From assembly GCA_913043025.1 (NCBI GenBank), contig CAJWLM010000011.1, positions 50,359 through 114,358 of the forward strand: a DNA stretch of 64,000 bases. The letters are read 5' to 3'. The stretch is from an uncultured Rhodospirillaceae bacterium (lineage in GTDB: Bacteria > Pseudomonadota > Alphaproteobacteria > UBA8366). The translations under genes were made by a program, and so were the position numbers. Positions 21,815-30,346 of the stretch are shown here, in pieces (within the stretch, counting starts at the first letter, position 1; every line of letters begins with the position of its first letter). The notes beneath the pieces are model-generated. The model saw only the letters and a list, made by a program, of their open reading frames with translations, made no database searches and was not told the DNA's origin.

Positions 21815-22891
21815 ATGACCCTTGTCTTATCTAATGACCAAGTTGCGCAGTTACTGGATATAAAAGATGTGATCCATACGCTTGAGGAAGGGTATCGCCA
21901 GGCAGCAGCGGGACAAGCCATTCTCGGTTCACGAGCAGACTTGAATACAATCACATCACATCCAGAATCCGTCTACCAATTAAAATCTATGAGTTCGGTT
22001 GTCCCCAGTTTAGGTGTTGGAGCAGTGCGTATAAATTCAGATATACTCTCTTATCCGACCGTCGAGGGAAAGGTTCGGCGCCAAAAAGTTCCACTAGCGC
22101 CCGGCAATCGATGGACAGGGTTAGTATTACTTTTCAGCACTGAAACGGGAGAACCATTAATGATATTTCCTGATGGGGTGATGCAACGCCTCAGAGTGGC
22201 TGGAACGAGTGCCCTCGGCGCAAAATATATGGCCCGATCGAACGCCGATACCGTCGCCCTGATTGGGTCAGGATGGCAAGCCGGCGGCCAGGTCATCGCT
22301 ATTTCTGCTATTAAGAATATCAAAAAATTTAGGGTTTACAGCATGACCTTCCAAAATTGCAAAGTCTTCTGTGAAACAATGTCGCCAGAGATAGAGGTTG
22401 ACATGGAGCCTTTTGGAAATGTCGGTGATGCAGTGTCAAGAAGCGATATTGTACTTTGCGCAACAAATTCAAATGAAAATGTTTTACTTAATGATCATGT
22501 TGAACCAGGCATGCACATAAGCTCTATTCGAGATAACGAAATCGCTCTAGCAGCAATCAGAAATGCTAATGTGACCGCAATGCATGACACGAAAAGCATG
22601 GACTTTGGTAACTACGAAAGCACCCACGGTTTGGTAATCAAGGATCAAGAAAAAGAAGCAGGTAACGATCCGCGTATGAACTACTTGCGCAGCGTCCCAA
22701 CATTGCCGGACCTCATAACAAAAAAAGCTTGCGGTCGTGTTTCTGATGAGCAGGTAACATGTTTCCTCAACTATCGCGGCCTTGCGCTTCAATTTGCTGT
22801 CTGCGGTGCGTTACTTTACAAGCGAGCAAAAGAAAGAAAGATCGGAAATGCATTACCAACTGAATGGTTTACTGAAGACGTTCTTTCTTAA
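21815..22891 (+). CDS. Ornithine cyclodeaminase/mu-crystallin-family protein
   Basis: A 358-residue NAD(P)-dependent protein. It has the family N-terminus LSNDQVAQLLDIKDVIHTLEEGY, the RVAGTSALGAKYMA segment and the Rossmann fold VALIGSGWQAGGQV. Members include ornithine cyclodeaminase, alanine dehydrogenase and ketimine reductases, so the exact substrate cannot be given. It follows the exporter by 124 bp on the same strand; co-transcription is possible but unproven. An 8-bp hairpin lies just after the stop. Confidence 0.83.
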   Translation: MTLVLSNDQVAQLLDIKDVIHTLEEGYRQAAAGQAILGSRADLNTITSHPESVYQLKSMSSVVPSLGVGAVRINSDILSYPTVEGKVRRQKVPLAPGNRWTGLVLLFSTETGEPLMIFPDGVMQRLRVAGTSALGAKYMARSNADTVALIGSGWQAGGQVIAISAIKNIKKFRVYSMTFQNCKVFCETMSPEIEVDMEPFGNVGDAVSRSDIVLCATNSNENVLLNDHVEPGMHISSIRDNEIALAAIRNANVTAMHDTKSMDFGNYESTHGLVIKDQEKEAGNDPRMNYLRSVPTLPDLITKKACGRVSDEQVTCFLNYRGLALQFAVCGALLYKRAKERKIGNALPTEWFTEDVLS

Positions 22892-22917
22892 CCTGTTTAC
22901 TCGCCTGCCAAACAGGT
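22891..22917. terminator. Hairpin between convergent genes
   Basis: An 8-bp stem ACCTGTTT/AAACAGGT with an 11-nt loop lies directly after the cyclodeaminase-like stop and opposite the iron permease end. It lacks a T-run, so it is only a possible weak bidirectional terminator. Confidence 0.35.
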
Positions 22918-22990
22918 AAACCTTGGAGCTATCGTTGAAAACGCCTTAACATCGATATTTCACTCACTTTCGAGGTCCTTAGGGACCAAT

Positions 22991-24667
22991 TTAGTTTCCT
23001 GATTTATACAAAGGCTGAAAGCGGTTTAAGGCGGCATTCATCACAATCACTGGTATTACGCCCGTCACAACTATTGCTAATGCAGGCAAAGCAGCCTTCT
23101 CCAACATTTCATCTTTGGCAAATTGGTATACATAGGTTGCTAATGTCTCAAAATCAAAAGGACGTAACAATAACGTCATGGGCAGTTCCTTCATTACGTC
23201 AACAAAAACCAAAAGACCTCCAGCAATGCAGGAAAGACGTATCATAGGGAAAATTACCGAACCCATTGTTTGGCTAAATCCATGTCCAAGGACTCGGCTG
23301 GCTTCAATCATGCTTTCCGAAATTCGAGCTAGACCTGACTTAACAGCGCCGTACCCAACAGCCTGAAAACGAACCACGCATGCAAAGATCACTAATGTAA
23401 CGCCACTCGTCAGACCACCACCATATTCCCAACCGAATATATCCGCAGAAATTTTAGCAATATGAGTATCTATAGCACCTCCAGCCGTAACAACACCCAC
23501 GGCTAGAATAGTGCCCGGGAACGCATATCCAAAAGACGAAATCGCAGTTAGTCGCTGGACAACCAAATTCTTATTAAATGATGCCACCAATCCCATAAAC
23601 ACAGCTGTTGCTACAACCAAACTGGCAACTGAACACCCGATTAAAATAGAATTTGCAGCGGCGTCAAACATATCTGTAGTAAGTGCGGTGGAATGTCCCT
23701 CGATAATAAACCCGACGAGAACCGAAACAGGCGTTACGAAACCCACAGCCACGGGAATTAAACAAAAAAACAAGCAAAAACCAGCACGCCAACCATGAAG
23801 CGGCTTCGGTAAAAAAGAGACCGAATTTCGCGTCGTGTCAACGAAACGCCTTTTAGCACGAGCTAGTATTTCTACCAGAAGTAATAGTATGATGAAGAGG
23901 AAGGAGCAGGTTGCAATTTGTGCTGCTGCTGCCAAATTATTCATTCCAAGCCAGACATTGAAAATACCAAGAGTAAGTGTTTCGATTGCGAAATATTCTA
24001 CCGTTCCAAAATCGGATATCGTTTCCATCATCACTAATGCTACACCGGCGACTATGGCCGGTCTGGCTAATGGGAGACCAACGGACCAAAACATATTACG
24101 ACCTGAAATACGGGCCGCTTCAAAATATGATGTTGGAGTAAGCAGGAATGCTGTACGAGCTATAACGTAAACGTACGGATACAACACAGCACTCATAACA
24201 AATATTGCGCCACCCATAGAACGTATTTCTGGGAACCAATAATCACGCGCTGACTGCCAACTGAAGAAGTTCCGTATCACACCCTGAACTGGCCCAGCAT
24301 ATTCCAGAAAATCAGTGTATGTATAAGCAATCAAATATGAAGGAATGGCGGCAGGCAGCAACAGAATCCATTGTAACCATTGCCTGCCACAAAATTCATA
24401 TCTGAAGACAACCCAAGCAGTCGTTACGCCAAAAAGAACGCTTAATAAGCCCACCCCGGCCATTAACACAACAGTATTGAAAACATACCGCGGCAGAACT
24501 GTGGTAAATAAGTGTTGCCAAAGACCATCGCTGTCACCCGCTGCTGTCACAAAGACCGCTACCACCGGCGTTAAAAAAGAGCCCGCAATAAGGATAGCTG
24601 CTATTGCCCAGAGGTTGACCCGCCCTTTCATGCCCTCTGAAGTCGATTTTCCGATGACAGCTACCAC
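22991..24667 (-). CDS. Fe(III) ABC transporter permease (FbpB/SfuB-like)
   Basis: A 558-residue inner-membrane permease made of two homologous halves with about 12 helices, as in FbpB/SfuB/HitB. Each half carries an EAA-type loop (SYFEAARISGRNMFWSVGLPLARPAI, around residues 180-205, and SMIEASRVLGHGFSQTMG in the second half). It would pass iron delivered by the binding protein encoded upstream, whose stop it overlaps by 7 nt. I used GTG 24667; ATG 24631 is an alternative with a short GAGGG spacing. The partner ATPase (FbpC) is not adjacent and must be supplied elsewhere. Confidence 0.88.
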   Translation of the reverse strand: MVAVIGKSTSEGMKGRVNLWAIAAILIAGSFLTPVVAVFVTAAGDSDGLWQHLFTTVLPRYVFNTVVLMAGVGLLSVLFGVTTAWVVFRYEFCGRQWLQWILLLPAAIPSYLIAYTYTDFLEYAGPVQGVIRNFFSWQSARDYWFPEIRSMGGAIFVMSAVLYPYVYVIARTAFLLTPTSYFEAARISGRNMFWSVGLPLARPAIVAGVALVMMETISDFGTVEYFAIETLTLGIFNVWLGMNNLAAAAQIATCSFLFIILLLLVEILARAKRRFVDTTRNSVSFLPKPLHGWRAGFCLFFCLIPVAVGFVTPVSVLVGFIIEGHSTALTTDMFDAAANSILIGCSVASLVVATAVFMGLVASFNKNLVVQRLTAISSFGYAFPGTILAVGVVTAGGAIDTHIAKISADIFGWEYGGGLTSGVTLVIFACVVRFQAVGYGAVKSGLARISESMIEASRVLGHGFSQTMGSVIFPMIRLSCIAGGLLVFVDVMKELPMTLLLRPFDFETLATYVYQFAKDEMLEKAALPALAIVVTGVIPVIVMNAALNRFQPLYKSGN

Positions 24668-26673
24668 CCTACCCGATCAATTACTTTCTGGGCCTCTGAC
24701 GCAAGCTTTGCGATCATCAGTATAGGCATTTTGTGTTCGCGAAACGTACCCCATGTATTTAATTCGGAAGACAGGGGGACTGTAGCATTGACTGGATACT
24801 CAAAATTTATTGCCCCATACAGCTGCTGTGCTTGTTTGGATGTGAGGAATTCTAGAAACCGGACTGCTTCCTTATGATTTTTTGAATATTTAGCTATCCC
24901 GCCGCCAGAAATATTCACGTGTGAACCTCTATCATTTTGATTAGGGAATATTAGTTTCACTGACCCTGCCCATTTTCTATGTTCTACATTTTCTGAATGC
25001 TTGAGTTTTCCAAAGTAATAATTGTTTATGATTGCAATATCGCAGACCCCCTCATAAATGCCTTTTATCTGAGCGCGATCATTTCCCTGCGGCCTCCTGG
25101 CTAAATTCGAAACAACTCCCTTTGCCCAAGACTCCGCTGCTGCTACGCCGGAGGTGTGTATTAAAGATGCAATTAACCCTCGGTTGTAAACATGGCTGCC
25201 GGGCCTTGAACAAATACGACCCCGCCATTTCGGATCAGCTAAATCTTCATATCTTGCAATGCCTGCTGCATCCCGAGCATTTTTTGATACTGCTACTATC
25301 CTCGCGCGCTTGGAAAAGCCAAACCATCTATTTTCAGGGTCGCGCAGATGAGCTGGAATATTTGTCTCAAGTACTTTTGATATCACGGGTTTTAGTAGGT
25401 TTTTATCTGCATAGACATACAGCCTCGCAATATCAACAGTGAGGATTACATCTGCTGGACTCCTGGTCCCCTCTGCCTGCAGGCGCTGCGCCAAACCTTT
25501 GGAAGCATAAACCACATTTATTTTCGTGCCGGTTCTATTTTCATAAGCTTCTAGAAAAGGCTTTATTAAAAATGGCTGACGATGAGAATAAATATTCAGT
25601 TCAGCAGCTAGGGCGTTCCCGAAAGAAAAGGACACCCCAAATATCGACACGGCCAATAAAATCGCACCCACTAGTCCCGAGCTACGGGACACAGCCTTTA
25701 AAAATTGAACCATTCTCTTTGAATCCTTTTTCAAAATTTTTGCAATTGCGTTCACCGACGTTGTAAATGGTAAAAAATATAAAGAGGACAAGTCATGCTG
25801 ATTTCCATTCAAAACTCCGAACTTCAATTTTTGTTTTTTGCCCGCCAGCATTAGCGTTCCAAACATTCCATCCCAAATTGCTAGAACTACTCCAAAATTT
25901 CGATCAAAATGCTTACTATCTGTGGAGTGGTGGATTTGATGCTGGGCCGGGGAAATCAATAGTCTTTCCACAAACCGTCCATATGAAATCCATATATGAG
26001 AATGGCGCAGATTTGAACCTACGGCGTTGAATACGAACAAAAAAGCATTCGCACCTAAAATAGTTAAGAGATCTGCACGGTCACCGAAGAAAAACAAGAA
26101 GACAGATATGGTTATTGCTTGGACTAGGATTGTGCGTAACGTAAAGAGCAACGCTTCAATTGGATGTGCACGAAAAACAGTAAACGGAGTGAGCGTTTCG
26201 GCCGAATGATGGACTTGATGAAAAGCCCATAAAAACGAATATCTGTGGAGAGCTCTGTGCAGAACATATTTTGTAAAATCATCCAATAGGAACACCGATA
26301 ACGTGAAACCTATGGCTATCGTTAAGTTGGGCGAATCAACCAACAGTAAGGTACGCCCATCAAATATTAAGTGTAATGCCTCGAAAAGTACGGTGGCGAG
26401 GGCGAGCTTGGATATAAGTAAAGGCGCAATCCCAAGGAACAATGCTTGATTTACAGCCATCAACTTAAAATCTGCCCTAGCGGATTCGGACAACCAAATT
26501 TTTATTGAAAATAACTCAGCTAAGGCATTTTTGGGCTGCATCCTGTAAAGAAATACTTGTACCCCCAAGGCGATCAAAATCGCAGCAAATAAAAATCCAA
26601 AGAAAATACGTTTCTGTGGATTTAAGAGAGGACCGAATAATTCTCTCAAATAATCAAAGAAGAACAGATCCAT
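24661..26673 (-). CDS. Sterol-desaturase-like domain fused to Fe(III)-binding protein
   Basis: One uninterrupted 670-codon frame joins two usually separate proteins. Residues 1-320 are a fatty-acid-hydroxylase/sterol-desaturase membrane protein with the di-iron histidine motifs HRALH (139-143), HQVHH (152-156) and HQIHH (245-249). Residues 321-670 are an FbpA/FutA-type Fe(III)-binding protein with its own signal-like segment (helix about 331-350, ALA-AE cleavage-like site at 354-358), INIYSHRQ-like start and the iron-binding YY pair at 552-553. Met321 (ATG at 25713) has AAGGA 10 nt upstream, so separate translation is possible. The first start has GAGG 5 nt upstream. It lies between the DUF4856-like gene and the permease, in a Fur-boxed unit. 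Confidence 0.82.
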   Translation of the reverse strand: MDLFFFDYLRELFGPLLNPQKRIFFGFLFAAILIALGVQVFLYRMQPKNALAELFSIKIWLSESARADFKLMAVNQALFLGIAPLLISKLALATVLFEALHLIFDGRTLLLVDSPNLTIAIGFTLSVFLLDDFTKYVLHRALHRYSFLWAFHQVHHSAETLTPFTVFRAHPIEALLFTLRTILVQAITISVFLFFFGDRADLLTILGANAFLFVFNAVGSNLRHSHIWISYGRFVERLLISPAQHQIHHSTDSKHFDRNFGVVLAIWDGMFGTLMLAGKKQKLKFGVLNGNQHDLSSLYFLPFTTSVNAIAKILKKDSKRMVQFLKAVSRSSGLVGAILLAVSIFGVSFSFGNALAAELNIYSHRQPFLIKPFLEAYENRTGTKINVVYASKGLAQRLQAEGTRSPADVILTVDIARLYVYADKNLLKPVISKVLETNIPAHLRDPENRWFGFSKRARIVAVSKNARDAAGIARYEDLADPKWRGRICSRPGSHVYNRGLIASLIHTSGVAAAESWAKGVVSNLARRPQGNDRAQIKGIYEGVCDIAIINNYYFGKLKHSENVEHRKWAGSVKLIFPNQNDRGSHVNISGGGIAKYSKNHKEAVRFLEFLTSKQAQQLYGAINFEYPVNATVPLSSELNTWGTFREHKMPILMIAKLASEAQKVIDRVGW

Positions 26674-26692
26674 TTATACCTCAGATAAAGAA

Positions 26693-26726
26693 ATGGCGGC
26701 TCGACCTCTGTAGGCCGGGCCGCCAT
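26693..26726 (-). terminator. Intra-operon hairpin, possible attenuator
   Basis: An 8-bp perfect stem (ATGGCGGC/GCCGCCAT) with further pairing inside lies between the DUF4856-like gene and the desaturase-FbpA gene. On the minus strand it is followed by TTTCTTTAT, a poor T-run. It may let only part of transcription through, giving more of the first protein than of the transporter. Confidence 0.5.
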
Positions 26727-26738
26727 CTTGATTAAGGC

Positions 26739-28184
26739 TTAGTCGTTTTCAACTGATTTGCCGCCACCAAGCTTTTTTGCTAGGTCTGCCAAATCGCCAG
26801 AAATTGCATTGTTTCGAGCCCGAACTCCGAACTCGTCGACAAGGAGCCTCTGAACTTTTGCCATGTGCAGCATGTATTCACCCCACGAGGAGCCTTGACC
26901 TCGGACATAGTTACCTTTGCTATCTATGTCTGTAACCTGGCTGAGGTTTGGCATCAGTGGGCCCGCACCAATCATCCTGTTAAGCCTAGTTGCGGTTTCA
27001 CCTAGGTTTTTCTTACCAGTTTGGAGTGCGAGAGCGAAGCCCTTAAGTTCACCCCAGTACTTGATGTATTTGCGAAGTTGTTTCTTGGTGTCGCCGTTCG
27101 CTTTAATGATTGTTTGGAGCTTACCCATTGTCTTATAAACTGACCCTGCATATTTGTAGGTTGCTTCCGCTAAAACTTTCTGCCAATTGGCACCAATAAC
27201 TGCTGCATGCTGACGCAGTTTTGTTCGCTGCACATCTGATAATTTCTCACCACCAGCAGATGTAATTAATTGCCGGCCATCGATGAAAGCTTTCACAATA
27301 GTGTGCAGGTATTTCGTTCCGTTACCCTTTCCATAAACTGAGGCATCAAAACCTGCTGCGTAGTAAGCAGGGCCAAACGTGTGCTCAGATTTAAGGTCTA
27401 CCTTCCCATCTTTATTGTAATCCGCAAACATCAGCGCATTCTTTTTAGGCTTTGACTTTTTGCCTTGTTTAGCAATTTCATAAACTTGGCGGGGAGTAAG
27501 TTTTAAAGTGTGTGCGGGTGCCCCGAAGTAGCCAAAACCCTCATCCCATGAGTGTTCTTTACCCGTGTAGTGCTTTCCTTTTTTGTAGGGCTTATCATTA
27601 GGCTTCTTTCCTGCACCTAACTTTTCATCGAGATAATTATCGACGGCCTGATTATACATCATAGCCCCCATGATGAATTTGGATATAAGCTGCCCATAGT
27701 CGTAGCCGTTGGCATAATCCACACCCTTCTTGGCTGCAGAGGCCTTGTCTATCCAAAAAGCAACCAGCTCCGGACCTGTCATATTGCCAGGCATACCTGC
27801 GATAGAGCCTTTAAAGGTTTTGCCTGCAATATTTTTTTTCTTCGATATTTCGTCAATCGTGGTTTGTTTAACCACATAGGACCCTTTGGTTTTTGGGGCT
27901 ATTATTTTGCGTCCTTTATCCTTACCTTTAAAGTAAGACATCATCTTGGCTTTAAGATCTGCATTCGGCTTACCATTACCCTTCGAGGCAAGCTTTTTAA
28001 GCGAATCATGAAGTGCATGCCGAGCGATTTGGCCAGAATAAGATACTGAATTTGTTTTCTTACCACTGTATCCCTTAACAGTGACCGGATATGGTCCATA
28101 AACGTCACTATCGGCTAAGGCAGCGGTCGTGACTATCGCGAACGACAGTCCAACTACACCGATTAAGTTTCTTGCTTTTAGCAT
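26739..28184 (-). CDS. Secreted DUF4856-like protein, iron-regulated
   Basis: A 481-residue exported protein: an N-terminal signal peptide (about 1-24, TTAALADS at the cleavage region), then a Lys/Gly-rich mature protein. Segments such as SYSGQIARHAL, EHSWDEGFGYFG and KFIMGAMMYNQAVDNYL match my memory of the DUF4856 family, which has no firm biochemical role. An EF-hand-like loop DYNKDGKVDL near residue 253 may bind calcium. It has a good ribosome site (GAGGA, 8 nt). Two identical Fur-box-like palindromes lie 90-170 bp upstream, and an iron-uptake gene pair follows, so a role in iron acquisition is inferred. Confidence 0.72.
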   Translation of the reverse strand: MLKARNLIGVVGLSFAIVTTAALADSDVYGPYPVTVKGYSGKKTNSVSYSGQIARHALHDSLKKLASKGNGKPNADLKAKMMSYFKGKDKGRKIIAPKTKGSYVVKQTTIDEISKKKNIAGKTFKGSIAGMPGNMTGPELVAFWIDKASAAKKGVDYANGYDYGQLISKFIMGAMMYNQAVDNYLDEKLGAGKKPNDKPYKKGKHYTGKEHSWDEGFGYFGAPAHTLKLTPRQVYEIAKQGKKSKPKKNALMFADYNKDGKVDLKSEHTFGPAYYAAGFDASVYGKGNGTKYLHTIVKAFIDGRQLITSAGGEKLSDVQRTKLRQHAAVIGANWQKVLAEATYKYAGSVYKTMGKLQTIIKANGDTKKQLRKYIKYWGELKGFALALQTGKKNLGETATRLNRMIGAGPLMPNLSQVTDIDSKGNYVRGQGSSWGEYMLHMAKVQRLLVDEFGVRARNNAISGDLADLAKKLGGGKSVEND

Positions 28185-28272
28185 TTGTAAATCCTCGTCC
28201 CAGATTTGTTAAACATAAAGCCACGATGTCGCAAAAGAGCCGCGATCCGAAGATTCGGATACGGACCACAAT

Positions 28273-28293
28273 TGCGAATGGTTATCAATTGCA
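28273..28293. promoter_or_regulatory. Fur-box-like operator 1
   Basis: A 21-bp imperfect palindrome with left arm TGCGAATGG and right arm TCAATTGCA around TTA. It matches the pattern TGCRAATG...CATTTGCA shared by five sites in this window, all next to iron genes or fur. Confidence 0.7.
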
Positions 28294-28331
28294 AGTTTGT
28301 CGCACTAAAAACAAAAATTGTAAAGCAGAAA

Positions 28332-28352
28332 TGCGAATGGTTATCAATTGCA
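28332..28352. promoter_or_regulatory. Fur-box-like operator 2
   Basis: Identical over 21 bp to the operator at 28273. The sequence just after the two copies is also alike (TTT.TCG.ACT), so the second copy arose by local duplication or was kept as a second Fur site. Confidence 0.7.
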
Positions 28353-28540
28353 CATTTATCGTACTTTGAAACTATAATGTCGAATTGGAGTTCTTTTTAC
28401 AGGGCCTCAGTTTTGATACATGCTGAATTCAATCAGCACTGGATTGTCGACGGGAAGGATTTAGTTCTTTCCACAACCTCTGTAACTGAGTGATACTAAT
28501 TCATGAGACTACACATTAAGACAGCGCAGGTAACCAACAA

Positions 28541-28957
28541 ATGATAGATAGCAGAATCGAAAGACTTTGCGAGAAAAAGGGCATGCGCATGACCAACCAA
28601 CGTCGTGTGATTGCACAGGTTCTCTCTGACTCAGCCGACCATCCTAGCGTACCCGACGTCCATGAGCGAGCCGTCAAAATAGACTCTAGTATATCCGTGG
28701 CGACCGTTTACAGAACGGTTCGTTTGCTTGAAGAAACGGGAATTTTAGAAAGACATGACTTTAAGGATGGGTATTCACGGTATGAGACAAAAAATGAGCA
28801 CCACGATCACTTGGTGAATATTGAAGATGGCACCATAATAGAATTTGCAAACAAAGAAATTGAAATTCTAAAAGAAAGAATAGCTCGGGAACATGGTTTT
28901 CGGCTTGTAGATCACAGGCTGGAGCTATACGGAGTGCCTATTAACAGCGATACATGA
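28541..28957 (+). CDS. fur: Fur-family transcriptional regulator
   Basis: A 138-residue Fur-family repressor. The N-terminal winged helix has RMTNQRRVIAQVL and the recognition segment SVATVYRTVRLLEETGIL. The dimer/metal domain starts with the regulatory HHDHLV motif and continues IEDGTIIEF. The structural CxxC zinc site of many Fur proteins is missing, as in some alphaproteobacterial Fur/Irr proteins. With iron-storage and uptake genes and Fur-like boxes all around it, an iron-sensing role is likely; Irr-like function cannot be excluded. It may autoregulate through the upstream boxes. Confidence 0.87.
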   Translation: MIDSRIERLCEKKGMRMTNQRRVIAQVLSDSADHPSVPDVHERAVKIDSSISVATVYRTVRLLEETGILERHDFKDGYSRYETKNEHHDHLVNIEDGTIIEFANKEIEILKERIAREHGFRLVDHRLELYGVPINSDT

Positions 28958-29007
28958 AAGGATATTTATAGCATTCGAATCATAAAACACTTAGAACTCG
29001 TACTCAT

Positions 29008-29490
29008 TTACGCGCCTTTATCGTCATACATGTGTTCCTGTAAATAATTTGGTAGCCCTGCCTGTTCTATCCGAGTATCTTGGGCTTCAATCCAATCAAT
29101 GTGTTCCTCGGTATCCTTTAAAATGATCTCAAATACATCGCGAGAACCATAGTCGCGTACACTTTCACATTCGGCTATTGCCACCTTCAAACAGGCTTGG
29201 TTTGTTGCCTCTGATGCCATGTCACATTGGAGAATCTCTGGAACCGTCTCCCCAATTCGTAGTTTACCCAAACTTTGAAGGTTAGGAAGCCCGTCCAGCA
29301 TCAGGATACGTTCTATCAACATATCCGCATGTTTCATTTCGCCGATTGACTCTTCGTAAACCTTCTTGCCGAGCTTTTTAAGACCCCAATCTTCTAGCAT
29401 TCGCGCATGAAGAAAATATTGATTGATAGCAGTAAGCTCATTTTTCAAGATAAGATTGAGCTGCTCCAAAACGTTTGTATCGCCTTTCAT
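29008..29490 (-). CDS. bfr: Bacterioferritin
   Basis: Iron-storage ferritin with 24 subunits, about 160 residues each. It has the ferroxidase helices with E and Y in [17 protein letters not shown], the [13 protein letters not shown] segment (the Met before KHAD is the haem ligand in E. coli Bfr), and later [17 protein letters not shown] residues supplying E and H. I placed the start at ATG 29490 with GAGG 6 nt upstream; a much longer in-frame extension is not conserved. It is divergent from bfd with a Fur-box-like site between them. Confidence 0.92.
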   Translation of the reverse strand: MKGDTNVLEQLNLILKNELTAINQYFLHARMLEDWGLKKLGKKVYEESIGEMKHADMLIERILMLDGLPNLQSLGKLRIGETVPEILQCDMASEATNQACLKVAIAECESVRDYGSRDVFEIILKDTEEHIDWIEAQDTRIEQAGLPNYLQEHMYDDKGA

Positions 29491-29557
29491 TATCTGCCTC
29501 ATAAATATTGTTAACAAGCAGTCCAAAAGGTCGATAGCACAAGAAATAAATAACATG

Positions 29558-29578
29558 TGCAATTGACTCTCAAGTGCA
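29558..29578. promoter_or_regulatory. Fur-box-like operator between bfr and bfd
   Basis: A 21-bp palindrome-like site with arms TGCAATTGA and TCAAGTGCA around CTC. It matches the pattern of the other boxes. It lies 49 bp before bfd and 68 bp before bfr, so it could control both. Confidence 0.6.
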
Positions 29579-29626
29579 AAAATTAATAAATGTGGGGCAA
29601 CGACCGCACACAGCAAGGATCAAGTT

Positions 29627-29791
29627 ATGTACGTCTGTAACTGTAATGCCATAACAGAACGCGACGTTGCCGCTGCCATCAAGGATGGGGCATCGCACTG
29701 GCGGGATGTACACGCCCATTTTAAAAACACCCCATGTTGCGGCATGTGCGAGAATGAAATAACCGAAACTATCGAAAATGAAAAATTTTAG
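29627..29791 (+). CDS. bfd: Bacterioferritin-associated ferredoxin, Bfd
   Basis: A 54-residue [2Fe-2S] protein that reduces bacterioferritin to release iron. It starts MYVCNCNAITERDV and carries the cluster ligands as CxC (C4, C6) and CxxC (C38, C41) in TPCCGMC, with 31 residues between the pairs, as in Bfd. A ribosome site AAGGA precedes the ATG by 7 nt. It is divergent from bfr and shares a Fur-like box with it. Confidence 0.9.
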   Translation: MYVCNCNAITERDVAAAIKDGASHWRDVHAHFKNTPCCGMCENEITETIENEKF

Positions 29792-30346
29792 CGTTTGGCA
29801 GTGTAGTGAGGATTTATCTCCTCTCCAACAACTCTCCTCCTCTTCCGGAATTATTAAAGCAGCCAAACGAACGATATCTACTAATTTGAAACTTCCCCAT
29901 ATATCGCCTAGATTCTACTTCACCGGTCTAGCTCAGTTGTTCAAATAGATATATATGTTAAGCCTATTGTTAACGGTTTTGAGCCAATCATGAAAACCTC
30001 GAAAAGCCAGAGGGATGTATAGGTGACCCAATGTTGGCAACAACTTAGATAGGTAATATTTCTAATAAGAAGGGCGGAGACCGGTCAAGTGAGGAGAGAT
30101 AGCAACTGTCAACATCACCTGTCCGGCCTCCGCAGTCACCGCACCGACTTCATCATGGCAAGGAGGAAAAGTCGGTTTGGAGGGAGACTGTAGAAATCAT
30201 AAGAAACATCATAAAAACGTTTTTGTAGGCCGCACCCTCATGAGGTGATATTTTCGGCATTATGTTCCTCTGTAATACAGCAAATAATATAAATAGTTTT
30301 AAGGTTGTATTTTCTCCTTTTTTTCATGGCATTACTAATGCATGCT
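29792..30346. other. Gap with possible structured RNA
   Basis: This 555-bp gap between bfd and the first unknown Fur-boxed gene has no credible coding frame. Its centre (30074-30190) can fold into two strong adjacent stems, given as a separate feature. A further short palindrome CCTCATGAGG lies near 30235 inside a GCCG...CGGC hairpin. Confidence 0.5.
30074..30190 (+). ncRNA. Candidate structured RNA with two stems
   Basis: Stem 1: GCGGAG-A-CCGG at 30074-30084 pairs with CCGG-C-CTCCGC at 30123-30133 (one mismatch), with an inner GTGA/TCAC pair. Stem 2: ACCGACTT at 30143-30150 pairs with AAGTCGGT at 30169-30176, enclosed by CAGTC (30133-30137) and GACTG (30186-30190). The stem 2 loop contains AAGGAGGA. 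I could not match it to RNase P, SRP, tmRNA, 6S or a riboswitch class I know. The strand is not determined by pairing alone. Confidence 0.35.

Larger units (their letters stand above)
28185..28540. other. Divergent control region between DUF4856-like gene and fur
   Basis: This 356-bp region separates the minus-strand DUF4856-like/iron-uptake unit from fur. Its main content is a pair of near-identical 35-bp direct repeats about 59 bp apart, each containing a Fur-box-like palindrome. Nothing else gene-like is visible. Confidence 0.6.

Noticed and set aside
29491..29616. N-terminal extension of bacterioferritin
   Set aside because: It crosses the Fur-like box and a good ribosome site lies just before the conserved Met.
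30074..30190. RNase P, SRP RNA, tmRNA, 6S RNA or a known riboswitch
   Set aside because: None of the signature motifs of these RNAs was found; a SRP-like CCGGAA...AAGCAGCC at about 29850 lacks the conserved GGAAG-loop context.
30156..30194. 12-codon ORF MARRKSRFGGRL
   Set aside because: It has no ribosome site of its own and lies within the stem-loop region; it is likely accidental. I leave it only as a curiosity.
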